DNA of 64,000 bases from Hemicordylus capensis (taxonomy: Eukaryota > Chordata > Lepidosauria > Squamata > Cordylidae), in assembly GCF_027244095.1 (NCBI RefSeq), contig NC_069662.1, positions 55,762,001-55,826,000 of the forward strand. The letters run 5' to 3'. The notes below the pieces were generated by a model, which had not been told where the DNA came from, did no database searches, and saw nothing but the letters and a program-made list of their open reading frames with translations. Both the position numbers and the translations under genes were made by a program. This document shows positions 41,700-54,765 of this stretch, in pieces (within the stretch, counting starts at the first letter, position 1; each line of letters opens with the position of its first letter).

Positions 41700-44600
41700 G
41701 TCAGGTGAGCTGTGAGCTTGGTAGGTAAAGGGCACCTCAGGCTTGTCTGGAAGGCAATGCAGAACCCTTGTTACATATAAAGGAACAATTTCCACACATG
41801 ACATTTAAAAGGGCTTTTGAGCCTCTTTCTCTCACGCTGTTTGAACCTTGTATGAACATTATTTATGTGGGGTAGAAGGTGGAAGAGTGCCATTTTCAAG
41901 CTGAATGTACATTCTTCTGTCTCAAGTAAGTTTGCATTACAGACAAATCTGAAATACCTAAGGAGATCCCAACTTGGTTGTTGTGTTTTCATTTTAATGT
42001 GTGTGGGGAGGGGGAGCAACTCTAGGTTTGATTGGAGCAGCAGCACAGGACAAACCCACCCCGATTTCTAGACTGAGGATGCCCAGTCCTGAAGCTGCTA
42101 TGAGCTCTCAACGGGGGAGGGGGAGGGGATATACAGGCCTGGTGCAGGAAGCTGTCTTTCCCCCCGGGATGGTGTAGCAGCTTCAAGCATGTGTGTCTCA
42201 GATCTAGAAAATGGTGCAGAGAATGGTCAATACCATTATCTCAGTGTCACTGCTCCAATAAAAACCAGAGTCCCCTGCAGCTGGCGGGGGTGGGGGGGGG
42301 GTGAGCATTAGGAGATCCTACCATGGATCTTCTGTGTCACATCTGTATCAGCTCTCACATTAAAAACAACAACACACCATCCTATTGCAGCACTTTTGCA
42401 ACCATTGAAGAATAGTCTGAAATGAGGTACTTAATCCGTGTTTTTGCCCTTACCTGGCTGCTACCCAGCAAATTCCTGGACTTCGCAATCTGTTCCAGAT
42501 AAGCAGAATTTACAGGGAACAGTCAAGCATGCAACAAGCCATGGATTGCTGAGCCTTGAATGGAGGCTCTGTGGCCTGCAGGTTGATCCAAAGCAGCTGA
42601 CCCTGAAAGGATTGCTGAAAGAATCCAGCCTCAGGAAGATTCTTCCTGTTCTTTGATGGGTATCTCTGCTTTGCAGTTATCATTTCCCAACACCTTCCCT
42701 GATGCAAGTGTCTCCTAATATAAACGAAGCTGAAGATGGTTCCTCATCTAATATCTTTGTTCTGAACTGCAGCAAAAATGAATGGGGAACATCATGGAGA
42801 CTGATAATAATAAAATCAAAGTTTAATTCTTCCACTTAGGCACAGCCTTTTCTAAGATGGACAGGGCCCACTAAGAAAGGAAATCCCACCCACCCCTTCA
42901 TTTGATGCTGGGTCTTGCCTGTCATTTCTGAATTTTGAAAAATACTACCCTATTTCTGTCACTTTTGACTGGGAACCAGTGTGTTTCCACTAGTGATGAA
43001 ACAAAAGATTTGCACAAATGTAGAAATAAATAATTCAGCTCTTAAGTTGTCAACATTTCCCATTTCTACAGTTTGATTCTGGATGATTAAAAAAACACAT
43101 AACCCTTCAGATTATCGATAAAAATGAGAGCAATGATTGTGGGAAATAATTTTGAGCATTAACTTCAGTATTGTACACATGGTTTTTCTCGAATCTCAGA
43201 ACCCATCGCCTTCCATCCGTAAGGCTTAGCAGGGGTTAAACATGTTTGCCTCTGACTTGGCACAGATGCAGGGTCAAGCTGCATCTCAGAGCAACTGGGT
43301 GGGGTCAGACTGAGCTTTGGACACAGGAAATGCTGCTGTGCCAAATTCACTCCCACTCTTGTCTCTGGCAGTGCTGAAGAGTCTCCTCCCAGCGGCATTC
43401 AAGGAGCCTCATCGGAGGTAGGAACGTGTGTGCATTAGCATGAAAGATGCTGATGTCTGTATAGTTGCATGCTGATTTATGTGGACATTGTGACTGTGCA
43501 TCCACACATTCATAACTAGTTTGTACATATGAAGACACAAACACTCTGTAGAAATACACTACATTCTCTCACATAGCACCTTTGAGCCACCACATTTTCA
43601 TCAAGTCAGGCATGCCCCTAACATCCTGACATGTACACATTTTATACAGGCACAATTGCTCAGGTTCATATAGTTATCATGCTAATTAAGGGTCGGTACT
43701 CATGATCAAAACAATAGCAGTTAGATGGCAATGTATACATTACAGTGGCACGTGCACATTTTCTGATTTCCTGTTGTGAGAACCCAGACATTTGCATTGA
43801 TGTTGGGTTGTCAACATGCCAACCCATGTTAGCATGATGTTGGGTTGTCAACATGCCATTCAGTCAGCGTCAGCAACAAAAGTTCAAATCCTAAATTAAT
43901 GATGTCAGTTAAATCTTGAGGTTGGTGTGTTGTCAAACCAACTTCACCAAAAATTTCTTGATTCTCACAACTAGAATTTGGGAGTGTACCTGCCACCGCG
44001 ATAATGTATAGATAACCATCTAATGAACATTGTTTTGATTGGGAGAACCAGCCCTTATTTCTACTTTAAAATGCTGGCGTTCCATCTTTCTGCACAAAGA
44101 AGTAGAGCAGGTTTCACACATCACATTTAATGTCTGGTTCACCACCAGAGCCCTGAGAATGCACACAAGTCTGACTTCCACACATACATGGCTGCAGTTG
44201 TTGCTGACTCCGTTGCAATTGTATTTCCTGTTAAGAACCAGCTGAAGGACTTTCTGGACAAGTGCCTCAGGAATTAAGATAAGCTAATGAGCAGTCAGGG
44301 AGGAGAGAGGGAGTCTGGTGCTTCCTGGCTGCTATTCTCAGCACTAGGCCCCATCGTGGGTGCCCATATGCCTCTTTGTTCTTTTTCGTCTTTTCTTTCC
44401 TACCCATCACAACCTTCACTTTCTCTTGTCCTGGCTTGTTCACACTTCCCATTCTCCGCTTGTGCCTCTGCTTCAAGCCTCCTCCAGCATACCTCCTCTT
44501 TGGATAGGGAGACAAAGGAGCATTGGTTGTGTTTTTGTCATCATCCTGTTATTTTTGTTATAAACACTTTAATTTGCATTTACACCCTTGCCTTTTAAAG

Positions 44601-44760
44601 CAGCAGTAATTTCTTCCATGTTAACTTCAATGGTAACATACCAGCAACATCTTGATTTGTTGGCATTATTTATTATTTATTCTTTGCTTCCATTGCATCC
44701 CTGCTCAGAATAACTGACTGCCCCATCTTCACTTGCATTGAGTACTGTTAAGGTATATGG
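41700..44760. other. Intergenic, about 3 kb without a recognised gene or family
   Basis: Only short open frames occur and none resembles a known protein. A small repeat structure lies at 43,799-43,857. Confidence 0.45.
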
Positions 44761-44767
44761 AGGATGT

Positions 44768-45052
44768 TAGGAACATAGGAAACTGCCATATATTGAGTCA
44801 GACCATTGGTCTATCTAGCTTAGTATTGTCTTCACAGACTGGCAGCGGGTGGCTTCTCCAAGGTTGCAGGCAAGAATCTCTCTCAGCCCTATCTTGGAAT
44901 AGCCAGGGAGGGAACATGGAACCTTCTGCTCTTCCCAAAGCGGCTCCATCCCCTGAGGAGAATATCTTACAGTGCTCAACTTCTAGTCTCCCATTTATAT
45001 GCAACCAGGGTGGACCCTGCTTAGCTAAGGAGACAAGTAATGCTTGCTAGTC
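44768..45052 (-). repeat. SINE with 5S rRNA-like head
   Basis: A reverse-strand copy with its tail at the left (AACATAGGAAACTGCC) and the 5S-like AGTCTCCCATTTATATGC and CCCTGCTTAGCTAAGG at the right. Confidence 0.75.
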
Positions 45053-45059
45053 ACGCTTG

Positions 45060-46590
45060 CAAGTCATGTTTCCTTCTCTGATCATTCCGGTCCAGGAGGA
45101 CAGGTCATGTAGTTGCCCTCTGTCTTAGAATAGTCCATATTGTCTCCTTCAATCATCCTTGGGGAAAGAGGGCAAGCTACCGCTAAGCTGTATTTTCCAG
45201 AGAGAATTTAATAGCTGGATGGTTCAGTGCAAAACCTACAGTGTATATGGGATGGGGGATAAATTGCCTGTGGAAATTACCATGTAGAATGAGCACATCT
45301 TTGTTTTTCTTTTTATTCTGCACTGATTATTCAGGATAAGCGATAATAAACAATTAATTACAGAGATAACAGACTGTGAACAACCGGTCTACGATGGTGT
45401 TCCAGCCCAGAGAATGTGACTACTATGGGTGTTCCAATCCAGTCTGGCTCAAAATGGAGCATATCTAGGCTCCAAAGCGGTCTGTATGCAAACTACCAAA
45501 AGAAAAAAGAAAAAAAGAAAAAAGGAGGCTCAGCCTTCAGGAGGAAAGTGTATTTGCTGATCCAACATGTCCCGTCATGTCTGCAAATGGCTCTTGCCAC
45601 TAGCAGCTGATTGGGGAAGTGGCACACATGAGAACCTGGGTTTGGTGTACCACAGGAAATGAAGCAAGATAAAAGTCCTGGGAGTGGGGGCTGCTTCCGC
45701 ACAACAATGGGGACATTCCCCTGCTGGGGATTTTCTGGAAAGAGGAAACCTATAGCTAGAAGCCATTGCTCACTCCCAGCGTGTGCTTTCAGTGCCAGTG
45801 CTTGGCTGATGACCCAGTCTCAGTCTGTTTTTGAACATGTGAAGAGGGGCTTTCCACAGACAGCCCACACATATCTAGGATTAGGAAGCAAGACTTGCAG
45901 GACAGAGGTTCCAGGTAGCAATGCAACTTGAGCCCAACACACCTCTTTCTTTAGCAATTTGCCCCTGATGTAGGCACGGAGACAGCTGCATGAGGAGCTG
46001 TGGGGCATGCTGGCTGTCTCTGGCATGGAGAGGCAATGTGCCTTGCCTTTCTTCTGTAGCTTGATCACCGTGGAGGCTCAGCAGTCAGTTCCTGTCTTGG
46101 CCTTCCCTTCTCCCTTTCCCCCTCACTTCTGCTGCCCTTCCCTTCCAGACCCCCTCTTCCAGGGATTTAGGTCAGTGTCCCTGTTGGAGTCTCTTCTGGG
46201 CTGTCATGTTGGTAGGTGGGGGAGAAATCCAAACCCTGCAGGCTGGGGTAGGGTAGCTTCAGGCCTGCTCTGGCTTCTCATGCTGGGGAGCAGCCAAACC
46301 GGCTTAGCAACTTTGCTGTCACTGCCAGGTCTGGATTGTTCAAATGGCAGAGGGCCAGAATTACAAGACTGTAATAAGCATGTGCAGTGGGTTGCCACTC
46401 CCCCCACGCCGGGATCCCTGTGCCTTTTAACAGCTGCATGGCAGGCAGAAGTTCAACAGGTGTGCCTTTCTCGGGTTAGTTGGACTCCTGTGCTTTTAAC
46501 AGTTGAATAGCAGGCAAAAATTCAATAGTGCAGCACCTCATATTGTGGTACTGTTATACCAACTGACTTTATGCCTGTTGTGTAGTTGTT
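45060..46590. other. Intergenic, no recognised feature
   Basis: No gene or repeat family was recognised. There is a short A-rich GAAAAAAG run near 45,500. Confidence 0.45.
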
Positions 46591-46591
46591 A

Positions 46592-46815
46592 AAAGCCAGC
46601 ATGGTGTAGTGGTTAGAGTGTTGGACTAGGACCGGGGAGACTTGAGTTCAAATCCCCATTCAGCCATGATACTTGCTGGATAACTCTGGGCCAGTCACTT
46701 CTCTCTCAGCCTAACCTATTTAACAGGGTTGTTAGGAAGAGAAACCTAAGTATGTTGTACACCGCTCTGGGCTCCTTGGAGGAAGAGCAGGATATAAAAT
46801 GTAAAAACAAACCAA
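46592..46815 (+). repeat. Sauria-type tRNA-derived SINE
   Basis: It carries AGCCAGCATGGTGTAGTGG, GAGTTCAAATCCCCATTCAG and the tail CTCCTTGGAGGAAGAGCAGG followed by an A-rich end. It is full length or nearly so. Confidence 0.87.
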
Positions 46816-47950
46816 AAAAAAGAACTCAACAGAGTTGCTAGATACTGTGCTGCTGCTATTAATACTTGTCGGTGATTGGTTAATAAGGAATTATCGTTGT
46901 CTTTAACTTTTTAAATCTTAGATATAAATGTATTTTAAGTTCTTTTAATTTTTTATCTAATGTTCTGTCCGTATTGTACTGGTCTGTGACTGTAACAATT
47001 AATGACTGACTGACAAAGGACTCCTGAGGAGGAGGGGTGCTGAGTGGGTGAAGATGAGACAGGCTCAAGGAGGCAGGAAGAGGTTAACGACAGGGCCTGG
47101 GATGGGGCCCACCCTTCAACACCTCCTTTCCCCACACTTGAGAGATTTCACAAGCTTTGAACTAAGTAATAATAATGACAAGCAGAAACCCAAAAGACTG
47201 CATGGAAAATTTTAGTCTAATTTAGTAGAAGCAGAGAGCTTAGGAACATATGTAAAACATCCGGTCATAAAGAGATTTTATTGTGAATAAATAAAAAATG
47301 AGTCAAACCCTGGAATTGTACAAAAGGACACAACTTTATGCTTTGGCACTAGATGTGTAACTAGGCTAGGGCTGACGTCGCTAAACTACTTCATTTGCAA
47401 GAGCGACTCAAACAGCTTGTCTTGTGAGCTTCTGTCTGCAGCATTTGGTCCTCTGCTTGAAGCATGCAATGGCCTGGATTGCTGGGTTGGATGGGCAGGG
47501 ATTGTCTTCTCCATCCCTTCCAACTGGATCATTCTAAGATTGTACCAAGGGAGCTTTGTAGTGGTTTGCACTTGCTATGTGCACATATGCTATGTAGTCG
47601 CTGACAGCCAACATCTTGGCTGTCTGCTACTGCTGCTGTATTTTCTGCAGCTGTTGGTCATTTAATGTGTTTGCCATTTGCTTAATAATCAGCCAAACTG
47701 CTATTTTCTGTTATATTACAATTGTTTATGCTTTAGTTTGACAGATCTCAGTCACATTTCTATCTTGGTAAGTGTTTTACATCATACACCCCCTTAATCC
47801 TGGATCTAGCCCCAGCAGTTCTACTATATATTGATCAGGATATGGTAAAAGTTTTGCCCACATAAAGCAAGCAATGTTTTCAAGTTGCAAGAAGGATATT
47901 CTACATGTTAATGTTCCATCGGTGACATGTATTAATATAAATGTACTTCA
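46816..47950. other. Intergenic, no recognised feature
   Basis: Non-coding sequence; no gene or repeat family was recognised. Confidence 0.4.
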
Positions 47951-47954
47951 TTAA

Positions 47955-48610
47955 ATTTCTATTTGCCTTTCTGCCCAGTATCCAAAGTAGTTTACACTAC
48001 ATTAAGAAAAAAACTAAATAGTATAAAAACAAATTATAGCAAAATGGTTAAAAGTGGACAAAAAAGGCAGCCAGTGCCAAATGTTTATAAGATACAGCAT
48101 TTGGGAAAAGACTGTTGAAATAAAACAGTCCTCATTGCTTGTCTAAAAGCGATCAGTGATGAGCCAGGAATACCTCTCTTGGGAAACCATTTCAGATGCT
48201 GGGTGCCATAACTGAAAAGACCCTTTCCTGATTATCTACCCACCTACATCCAACAGCAGGGGGGTCAAAAGAAGGGCCTCAGATGTAGAATGAAGTTCTT
48301 GAGCAGGCTAATATGGGTGGAGTCAGTTATTGAGACATTCCAGTTCCAGACTGTTTAGGTCTTTCACAGTAAAAACCACCACCTTGAATTGAGCTCAGAA
48401 GCAGATTGGTAACCAGTAAATCTGGTAAGAGATAAGTGTAATATATGATCTGTTCTACTAGTTCCAGTCAGAATCCTGGCAGACATATTTTGAACCACAC
48501 ATCTGAGCAATGTTCCCAAATAAGGTTGATATGATACTTGCTAAGATTGTTTGAGACATGATAGCGGGATGGCTTAGAAGGGGTTTCATCACACCTTCAT
48601 TAAAAGTTGC
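47955..48610 (-). repeat. L2-type LINE fragment
   Basis: TGCCATAACTGAAAAGACCC, AGATTGGTAACCAGTAAATC and CCAGTCAGAATCCTGG align by eye with the LINE at 38.46-38.87 kb in the same orientation. No long frame remains. Confidence 0.55.
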
Positions 48611-48764
48611 CAGAATCTTACCTTCAGTGAGGCATTTATTACTTGTGACCCAACCCCCTGGCTTAGACCTGGCAGACTTTATAAGTCAGGATGGATAAGC
48701 ATCAAGAGCACAGTGGGTCTTACCTCTTCAAGGAACCTATCCACATCCTCAGGTCTCACAAATG

Positions 48765-48887
<123 letters not shown>

Positions 48888-49455
48888 GATGTGATGAAGA
48901 CGTAAAATGAAACAAAACATTAAATGAGGAACAATTGTCATGTGTGGGGTAGGAGGAGAATCTCTTTTTTGCAGAATGCCACAATTGTTTAATTGGTTCA
49001 GACAGGTTCAGAAATTAGATTTGAAAATAGGAAATTGAATAAATTATGTATCACTACAACATGAAGTAATAGTAAGGAAAAGGAGATTGAACTGTAGGAT
49101 TTTTTGAAATCGATAATACCCCAAATATGTCAAGATCAACAATAGGAAAAAAGTAAATCTGATATAATTATTGCACTTCTACTAGAAGCAATTAATGTAA
49201 TGTATGCTTATAGCACTTTATTACTTGCTCTTGAAAAATATTGTTGTTAGTAACACCAGAGAAAGTTAAATTGGCAGTGCAGCCATACAGACCGGTCACA
49301 TTATTGGATTACAATTATAAGATCCTAGCAGCAGAGCTGGTAGATCACTACCCCCTCACCTGTCTTCTGGCTGCCGCTGTAACCACTAGGACAGCTGTTC
49401 CCCAAACAGTGGTGCTGCCACTGCTCAGTGAATAGCTACTACAAGTCCTGCCTCC

Positions 49456-50547
49456 TAGGGATGTGCGAACCGGTTTGAATTTGAACTGGTTCAAATTTGA
49501 ACCAGGGTGGTTCGAAGGTTTGAATTCGAACCGAACCAGCCATCAGGTTCGAGCTGCAGGTTCAAATTCAAACCAAACCAGGGGGTGGTTCGGTTGGACC
49601 TGGTTTGAACTGGTTTGGACACCCAAAAATTGGTAGAATGGTAGCTGGCAACCAGGGGTACCTGCCACCCAAACCCCAAAGCAATCGGACACTCGTACGA
49701 TTTTTTATGAATTTTTGAAAATTATTTTAATTTTTTTCTCATAGGGTATAATGGGACTCGAACCAGGCCATTATACCTTATTGTGGAGCACCCATGGGTG
49801 CCAACAACCACCCAAACCCTGAAGCAATTGGACAGTCCTACGATTTTTTATGAATATTTGAAATATTTTAATTATTTTTCTCATAGAGTATAATGGGACC
49901 CAAACCAGTCCATATCCCCTCTTGTGGAGCACCTAGGGGCACAAAAATGGGTTGGGTGGTATACAGACAGGGATGCCTACCACCCACAAAACCCCAAGGC
50001 AATTGGACACTCCTCTGATTATTGGTGAATTGTTAAAGTATTTTTGAATTCCTCATAGAGAATAATTAGGATTGCAGCAAATGTATAGCTTCACGTTGGG
50101 GGAAAAGGGGTGTCATAGAGTGGAGTGTGGTGGGTGGTAGTTCCTAGGGTGGGCAAGGAAGCTATCAGAATTATTTGAAAGGAATTGGGAAAAGGGATGA
50201 TTTTAAAGTGATTTTTGAAGTTTACGTGTCTTTAAGGTTTTTCTCCATAAAGAAGCATGGAGGTGTCAGCAAATGTATAGCTTCACGTCGGGGGCAAAGG
50301 GGTTGCCTAGAGCAGAGTGTGGTGGGTGGTAGTGCCCAAGAGGGGCCAGGAAGCTATCAGAATTATTTGAAAGGAATTGGGCAAAGGGCTGATTTTTAAG
50401 TGATTTTCAAATCCATTTGAACCGGTTCAAATTCGAACCGAACCAGGGGGAGGTTCGAGCAAAACCAAAACCGAACCAGCCCCTCCTGGTTCGAACCTGG
50501 TTTGAATTCGAACCGAACCGGGCAAACCGGTTTTGTGCACATCCCTA
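49456..50547. mobile_element. Non-autonomous hAT-type element with exact 8-bp TSD
   Basis: The ends TAGGGATGTGC and GCACATCCCTA are flanked by identical CTGCCTCC copies at 49,448-49,455 and 50,548-50,555. The 1,092 bp have subterminal arrays of GGTTCGAATTCGAACC-like palindromes and internal duplicated blocks. No transposase frame is present. Confidence 0.87.
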
Positions 50548-50594
50548 CTGCCTCCTCTGTACTGCTGGATATGAAAAGGAGAGAGGGGACTGGG

Positions 50595-50625
50595 AGAGGA
50601 GAGGAGAGGAGAGGAGAGGAGAGAG
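50595..50625. repeat. (GAGAG)n microsatellite
   Basis: Five or six repeats of a GAGAG-type unit. Confidence 0.85.
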
Positions 50626-50650
50626 TGGTGGGAAGCCATTCTAGCTAGAG

Positions 50651-51108
50651 AAGTGGTTCTTCAAGTGGGGCCCACCAGATGTTGCTGAACTACAGCTCCC
50701 AGAATCCCCAGCCACAATTTAGTTGTAGTTCAGCAACATCTGGCAGACTCAGAGACCCTCTTACCCTTGGACTTCTGGGCCGAAGTCCAGGGCCTCCACA
50801 CACCCTGAGGGCCCCCAGTCTGTCCCGGGTGCTATGCTCACGCTGTGCTGCTGGTCCACACTGCAGCAGGAAATGTTTCTGCTAATGCATATTTGCATCA
50901 ATATACCCATTTTATATTTTTACATTCTTGTGTGTTCAGTTGCTGTTCGTGCCCTCAAGAATCCACATGTTAAAAATACTGTGAGTGTCCCTGTGTGTAG
51001 GGGGATGATGCTTAACTTACAAGAGGCGGGGGCTCAAAGGCCTTTAGGTCCAGGCTCCAAAATTACCTAGGTGCACCTTTGGGCGGACCCCACCTTAAGA
51101 ACCACTAC
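50651..51108. mobile_element. MITE split by a nested element
   Basis: The ends AGTGGTTCTTCAAGTGGGG and CCCCACCTTAAGAACCACT are inverted. TCTAGCTAGAG occurs on both outer sides (50,640-50,650 and 51,109-51,119). The interior from about 50,745 to 51,085 belongs to another repeat, also seen in reverse at 57.4 kb. Confidence 0.65.
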
Positions 51109-51835
51109 TCTAGCTAGAGTGTCTCCCCTCTCCTCTCCCACACTTTCTCTTCTGCTCCCTCTCTGTGTTCCCTCTAAGGCATGTGTACGTGTGCATACTC
51201 ACAAGTTTTTATGTCTGCTCAATTAATTTTAGGTCTTGCAGAGGTTGAATCAAGAAGGTGCCACTCTGACTGCACATGCACACACACTGCCTTAATACTT
51301 CCACCCAGAACAAAATTCATTCTGCACTCAAAAAATGAATATGAACAAGATTAAAGGGAACAGCACTGCTCCCTCCCACTATTCAAATACCATAGTGCAC
51401 TGAGGAGGAAGTGTGGAGTGGCTTGTCCAGCACTGCCACCAAGTCAGGCAATGGGCAGCAATAATATAAATGAGGAGGAGGAGGAGGAGGAGGAGGGAAG
51501 CAGGTGAGAAGGTGGTGGGGTGACATTTGGCGCCATGCCTCAAGAACTCTGAGGTGTTGAGCTGCACTTTCTACCAGTTATACTTGCAACTCGATTAAAT
51601 AAGCTCATGAGTAAATATGTCAACTCTGATAAAGCTGGTTTGATCCTAGGCTGCTCACTCACTGCAAATATTTGTTTGTAAAACATTACATCACTGAATA
51701 CATGAAGAAATCAAAACTGGCAAGTACAGTGATATTTCTAAATGCAGAAAAAGCACAACAGACTGGAATGGACACATGTATAAATTGTATTAAGGCATTT
51801 AATTTTGGGTCTATTTCTTGTAAAATGCATAAACC

Positions 51836-52125
51836 CTGCTAGCTGGGCAAAGAGGCACCTTTTACCGTGGTGATTCTCTTTATTTAGCAGGGGGCGAGTA
51901 ACTGGCCCTATCCACCCCAGCACAGTACCTCCAGTGGCTGTTGCTGGTGTCTATCTGATGTTTCTTTTTAGATTGTGAGCCCTTTGGGGACAGGGATCCA
52001 TCTTATTTATTTATTATTTCTCTGTGTAAATAATACACAGAGAAATACCCTGAGCTATTTTTGGAAGGGCGTTATAGAAATCAAAATAAAATAAAATGAT
52101 AATGATAATAATAATAATAAACATA
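51836..52125 (+). repeat. LINE 3'-end-like repeat, sense
   Basis: It reads GATTGTGAGCCCTTTGGGG, then GGAAGGGCGTTATAGAAATC, then an AT-rich simple tail. It is the sense version of the repeats at 41.3 and 55.4 kb. Confidence 0.65.
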
Positions 52126-52365
52126 ATCAGTATCAAAAGCATGCATCACTTATGGTTAAGTGATTAATGGTTTGATTTCTTAGTACCTTTATATTCAGAG
52201 AGACACTAGACAAGATAGTCTCCTGTCTGCTGGGGTAATTTTTAGGCAAAATATTGTCATAGGATGTAACAAATTATGACCACATTAGTCTATATATAGA
52301 TTATGTAGTTCTATCTTTAACAGGTATTACAAATTCAACAGACAAAAGTTGTCATTTAACTGAAA

Positions 52366-52399
<34 letters not shown>

Positions 52400-52608
52400 A
52401 TTTATATCCCGCACTTCCTCCAAGGAGCCCAGAGCAGTGTACTACATACTTAAGTTTATTTTTCACAACAACCCTGTGAAGTAGGTTAGGCTGAGAGAGA
52501 AGTGACTGGCCCAGAGTCACCCAGCTAGTTTCATGGCTGAATGGGGATTTGAACTCGGGTCTCCCCGGTCCTAGTCCAGCACTCTAACCACTACAACATG
52601 CTGGCTCT
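52366..52608 (-). repeat. Sauria-type tRNA-derived SINE
   Basis: It is a reverse copy with an (ATT)n tail at the left, then CTCCAAGGAGCCCAGAGC, GGATTTGAACTCGGG and CACTACAACATGCTGGCTCT. Confidence 0.87.
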
Positions 52609-52619
52609 CATGTGGAAAA

Positions 52620-53650
52620 TATGTGGAAAACTATCAGGTTATAGGGTAAATAAAACAAAAAGGAAGTTATTCCTTTCTTTATTAAGGAAAAAAACAAACC
52701 CTCTTCTTCTAAGCCACGGCTTCCCAACCTTTTAAAAACAAGTATATCTCTTCTGTTGCAAACCTTCAGCTCAGGTACTCCATAGAGATTGTGTGTGTAT
52801 CTAACCAAAACGTTATTTTGGTTATTTTTGTAATAATCTACTTTTAAAAAATCATCTAACCAAAACAATTGGGTTATCTCCTGCAATAACCCTATCTGAA
52901 GTAGGAGAACCTTTAAATGAAAATACATGATATAAAACTTGAAATTTAGAAGCCCTAAACTGTAGCTTACTTAGTTTACTTAGCTTACTTAGTTCAATCC
53001 ATCACTGCCCCCACTGGAAGTCAGGCTTGCTGCATGTCTTCTGAACCTGCCCTAAGTTACTCAGTTGTTGTACCACTCAGGAGAAGGACCACTTAATTTC
53101 AGTCAGACTTCCATTGAGTAATGTAGTCAGGATGTCAGCCAATGACTCTAATTTAAGCTACAGAACATGAAATTGTATTAAGGAGCTTAAAATTGCGTTA
53201 AAAAGCTGCATTTTATACCCAATGTTTATTCCTATTGGGTTCTACAGCCCCATTTATTATTTTTATTGTAAAGTAGTTATTGTGTTGCTGAATAAGAATA
53301 TTGACATGTCTAGAACATTTAGACCTCAGTTCATATCAATTTCTTGGATATGAGAGGTTTTCTCCATTAACTTTATTTAGGATCACAACTCACCCCACTG
53401 CCTTTTCAGCAAAACCCTAAAATTAAAAACAAAATGAAATATGGAGCTACAATTGCTACAGATTACCACAGAGCAATGGACTCTTTTATAGGAGAATGTA
53501 TGGAGTACAAGGTGACACAGGATGAAGGTGAAGAACAGTGGTATATAATATTTGTCATGGCTTGCCGTCAGTTATGACTCAAATGCATATAAAGGTCAAG
53601 GGCCTAACTAGACACAATGGGGCAGCCGCATGTGATTTATATACATTGCT
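52620..53650. other. Intergenic, no recognised feature
   Basis: AT-rich sequence without a gene or repeat family that I can name. Confidence 0.4.
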
Positions 53651-53654
53651 GCCC

Positions 53655-54400
53655 CATATCATATTGATTGACTGATTGATTAAGTGCTGTCAAGTTGGTG
53701 TCAACTCTTAGTGACCAAATAGGTATATTCTCTCTAGAATGATCCATCTTCAACTTGGCCTTTAAGGTCTCTTAGTGGTGCATTCATTGCTGTCGTAATG
53801 GAGTCCATCCACCTTGCTGCTGGCCGTCCTCTTCTTCTCTTTCCTTCAACTTTTCCCAGCATTATGGACTTCTCAAGGGAGATGGGTCTTTGCATAATGT
53901 GTTCAAAGTATGATAGTTTGAGCCTGGTCATTTGTGTCTCAAATTAAAATTCTGATTTGCTCTATGATCCATTTGTTTGTTTTCCTGGCTGTCCATGGTA
54001 TCCTCAAAAGTCTTCTCCAGCACCAAAGTTCAAAAGTGTCAATACTTGCTCCTCCAAAGTCCAACTTTAGCATCAATAGAGTGTTACGGGGGAAACCATT
54101 GTCCGAACAATTCTAATCTTTGTAGGTATAGACACATCACAGCATCTAAATGTCCTTTCCAAGGCCTTCATTGCAACCCCACCAAGTGTTAATCTGTGGT
54201 GTGTTTCTTGACTGCTGGATCTTTTACTGTTGATGGTCAATCCTAAAAGGCAGAAGCTATCCATCACTTCAATGTCTTCATTATCAGTTCTGAGGTTGGT
54301 TGCTGTACCTGTTGTCATTAGTTTAGTCTTCTTTACATTTAGTCATAGTCCATTTTTTTCACTGTGCTCCTTGACTTTCATTACTAGAGCTTGCAGATCA
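53655..54400 (-). repeat. BovB (RTE) LINE, 3' part
   Basis: The minus strand encodes MTTGTATNLRTDNEDIEVMD, SSSQETHHRLTLGGVAMKAL, DVSIPTKIRIVRTMVSPVTL and GKRRRGRPAARWMDSI, typical of the BovB C-terminal region. The 3' end (TGTCAAGTTGGTGTCAACTC, read on plus) is at the left. It is broken and 5'-truncated. Confidence 0.9.
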
Positions 54401-54564
54401 TATCCAAAACAGGAACTGAGGGCAGGGTGGTGTGAGGATGGTTGAGGAAAGGGAGTGAAGCCCGATCTTACTGCGTGACACTCTGTTGCTTTATGCGATT
54501 TTCTCTCTGCTGGCCAAGTTGAGGGGAAATGGCTTAAAACAAAAAGGAGAAGCGGAAGGTGTAA

Positions 54565-54765
54565 GTAAAGTGTCCCATAGAGTCGGTGTCAACTCCTGGT
54601 GACCACAGAGCCCTATGGTTTTTCTTTGGTAGAATACAAGAGGGGTTTACCATTGCCTCCTCCCACGTAGTTTGAGATGATGCATCTTCCTATATTGCTG
54701 CTGCCCGATATAGGTGTTTCCCATAGTCTGGGAAACATACCAGCAGGGATTCGAACCAGCAACCT
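54565..54765 (-). repeat. tRNA-derived SINE with BovB-like tail
   Basis: Read on plus: GAGTCGGTGTCAACTCCTGG, GGTTTACCATTGCCTCCTCC and, at the right, GGGATTCGAACCAGCAACC, the reversed B box. Confidence 0.8.

Noticed and set aside
46592-46680. tRNA gene in the SINE heads
   Set aside because: A- and B-box-like motifs are present, but there is no full cloverleaf and the sequence continues into a SINE body.
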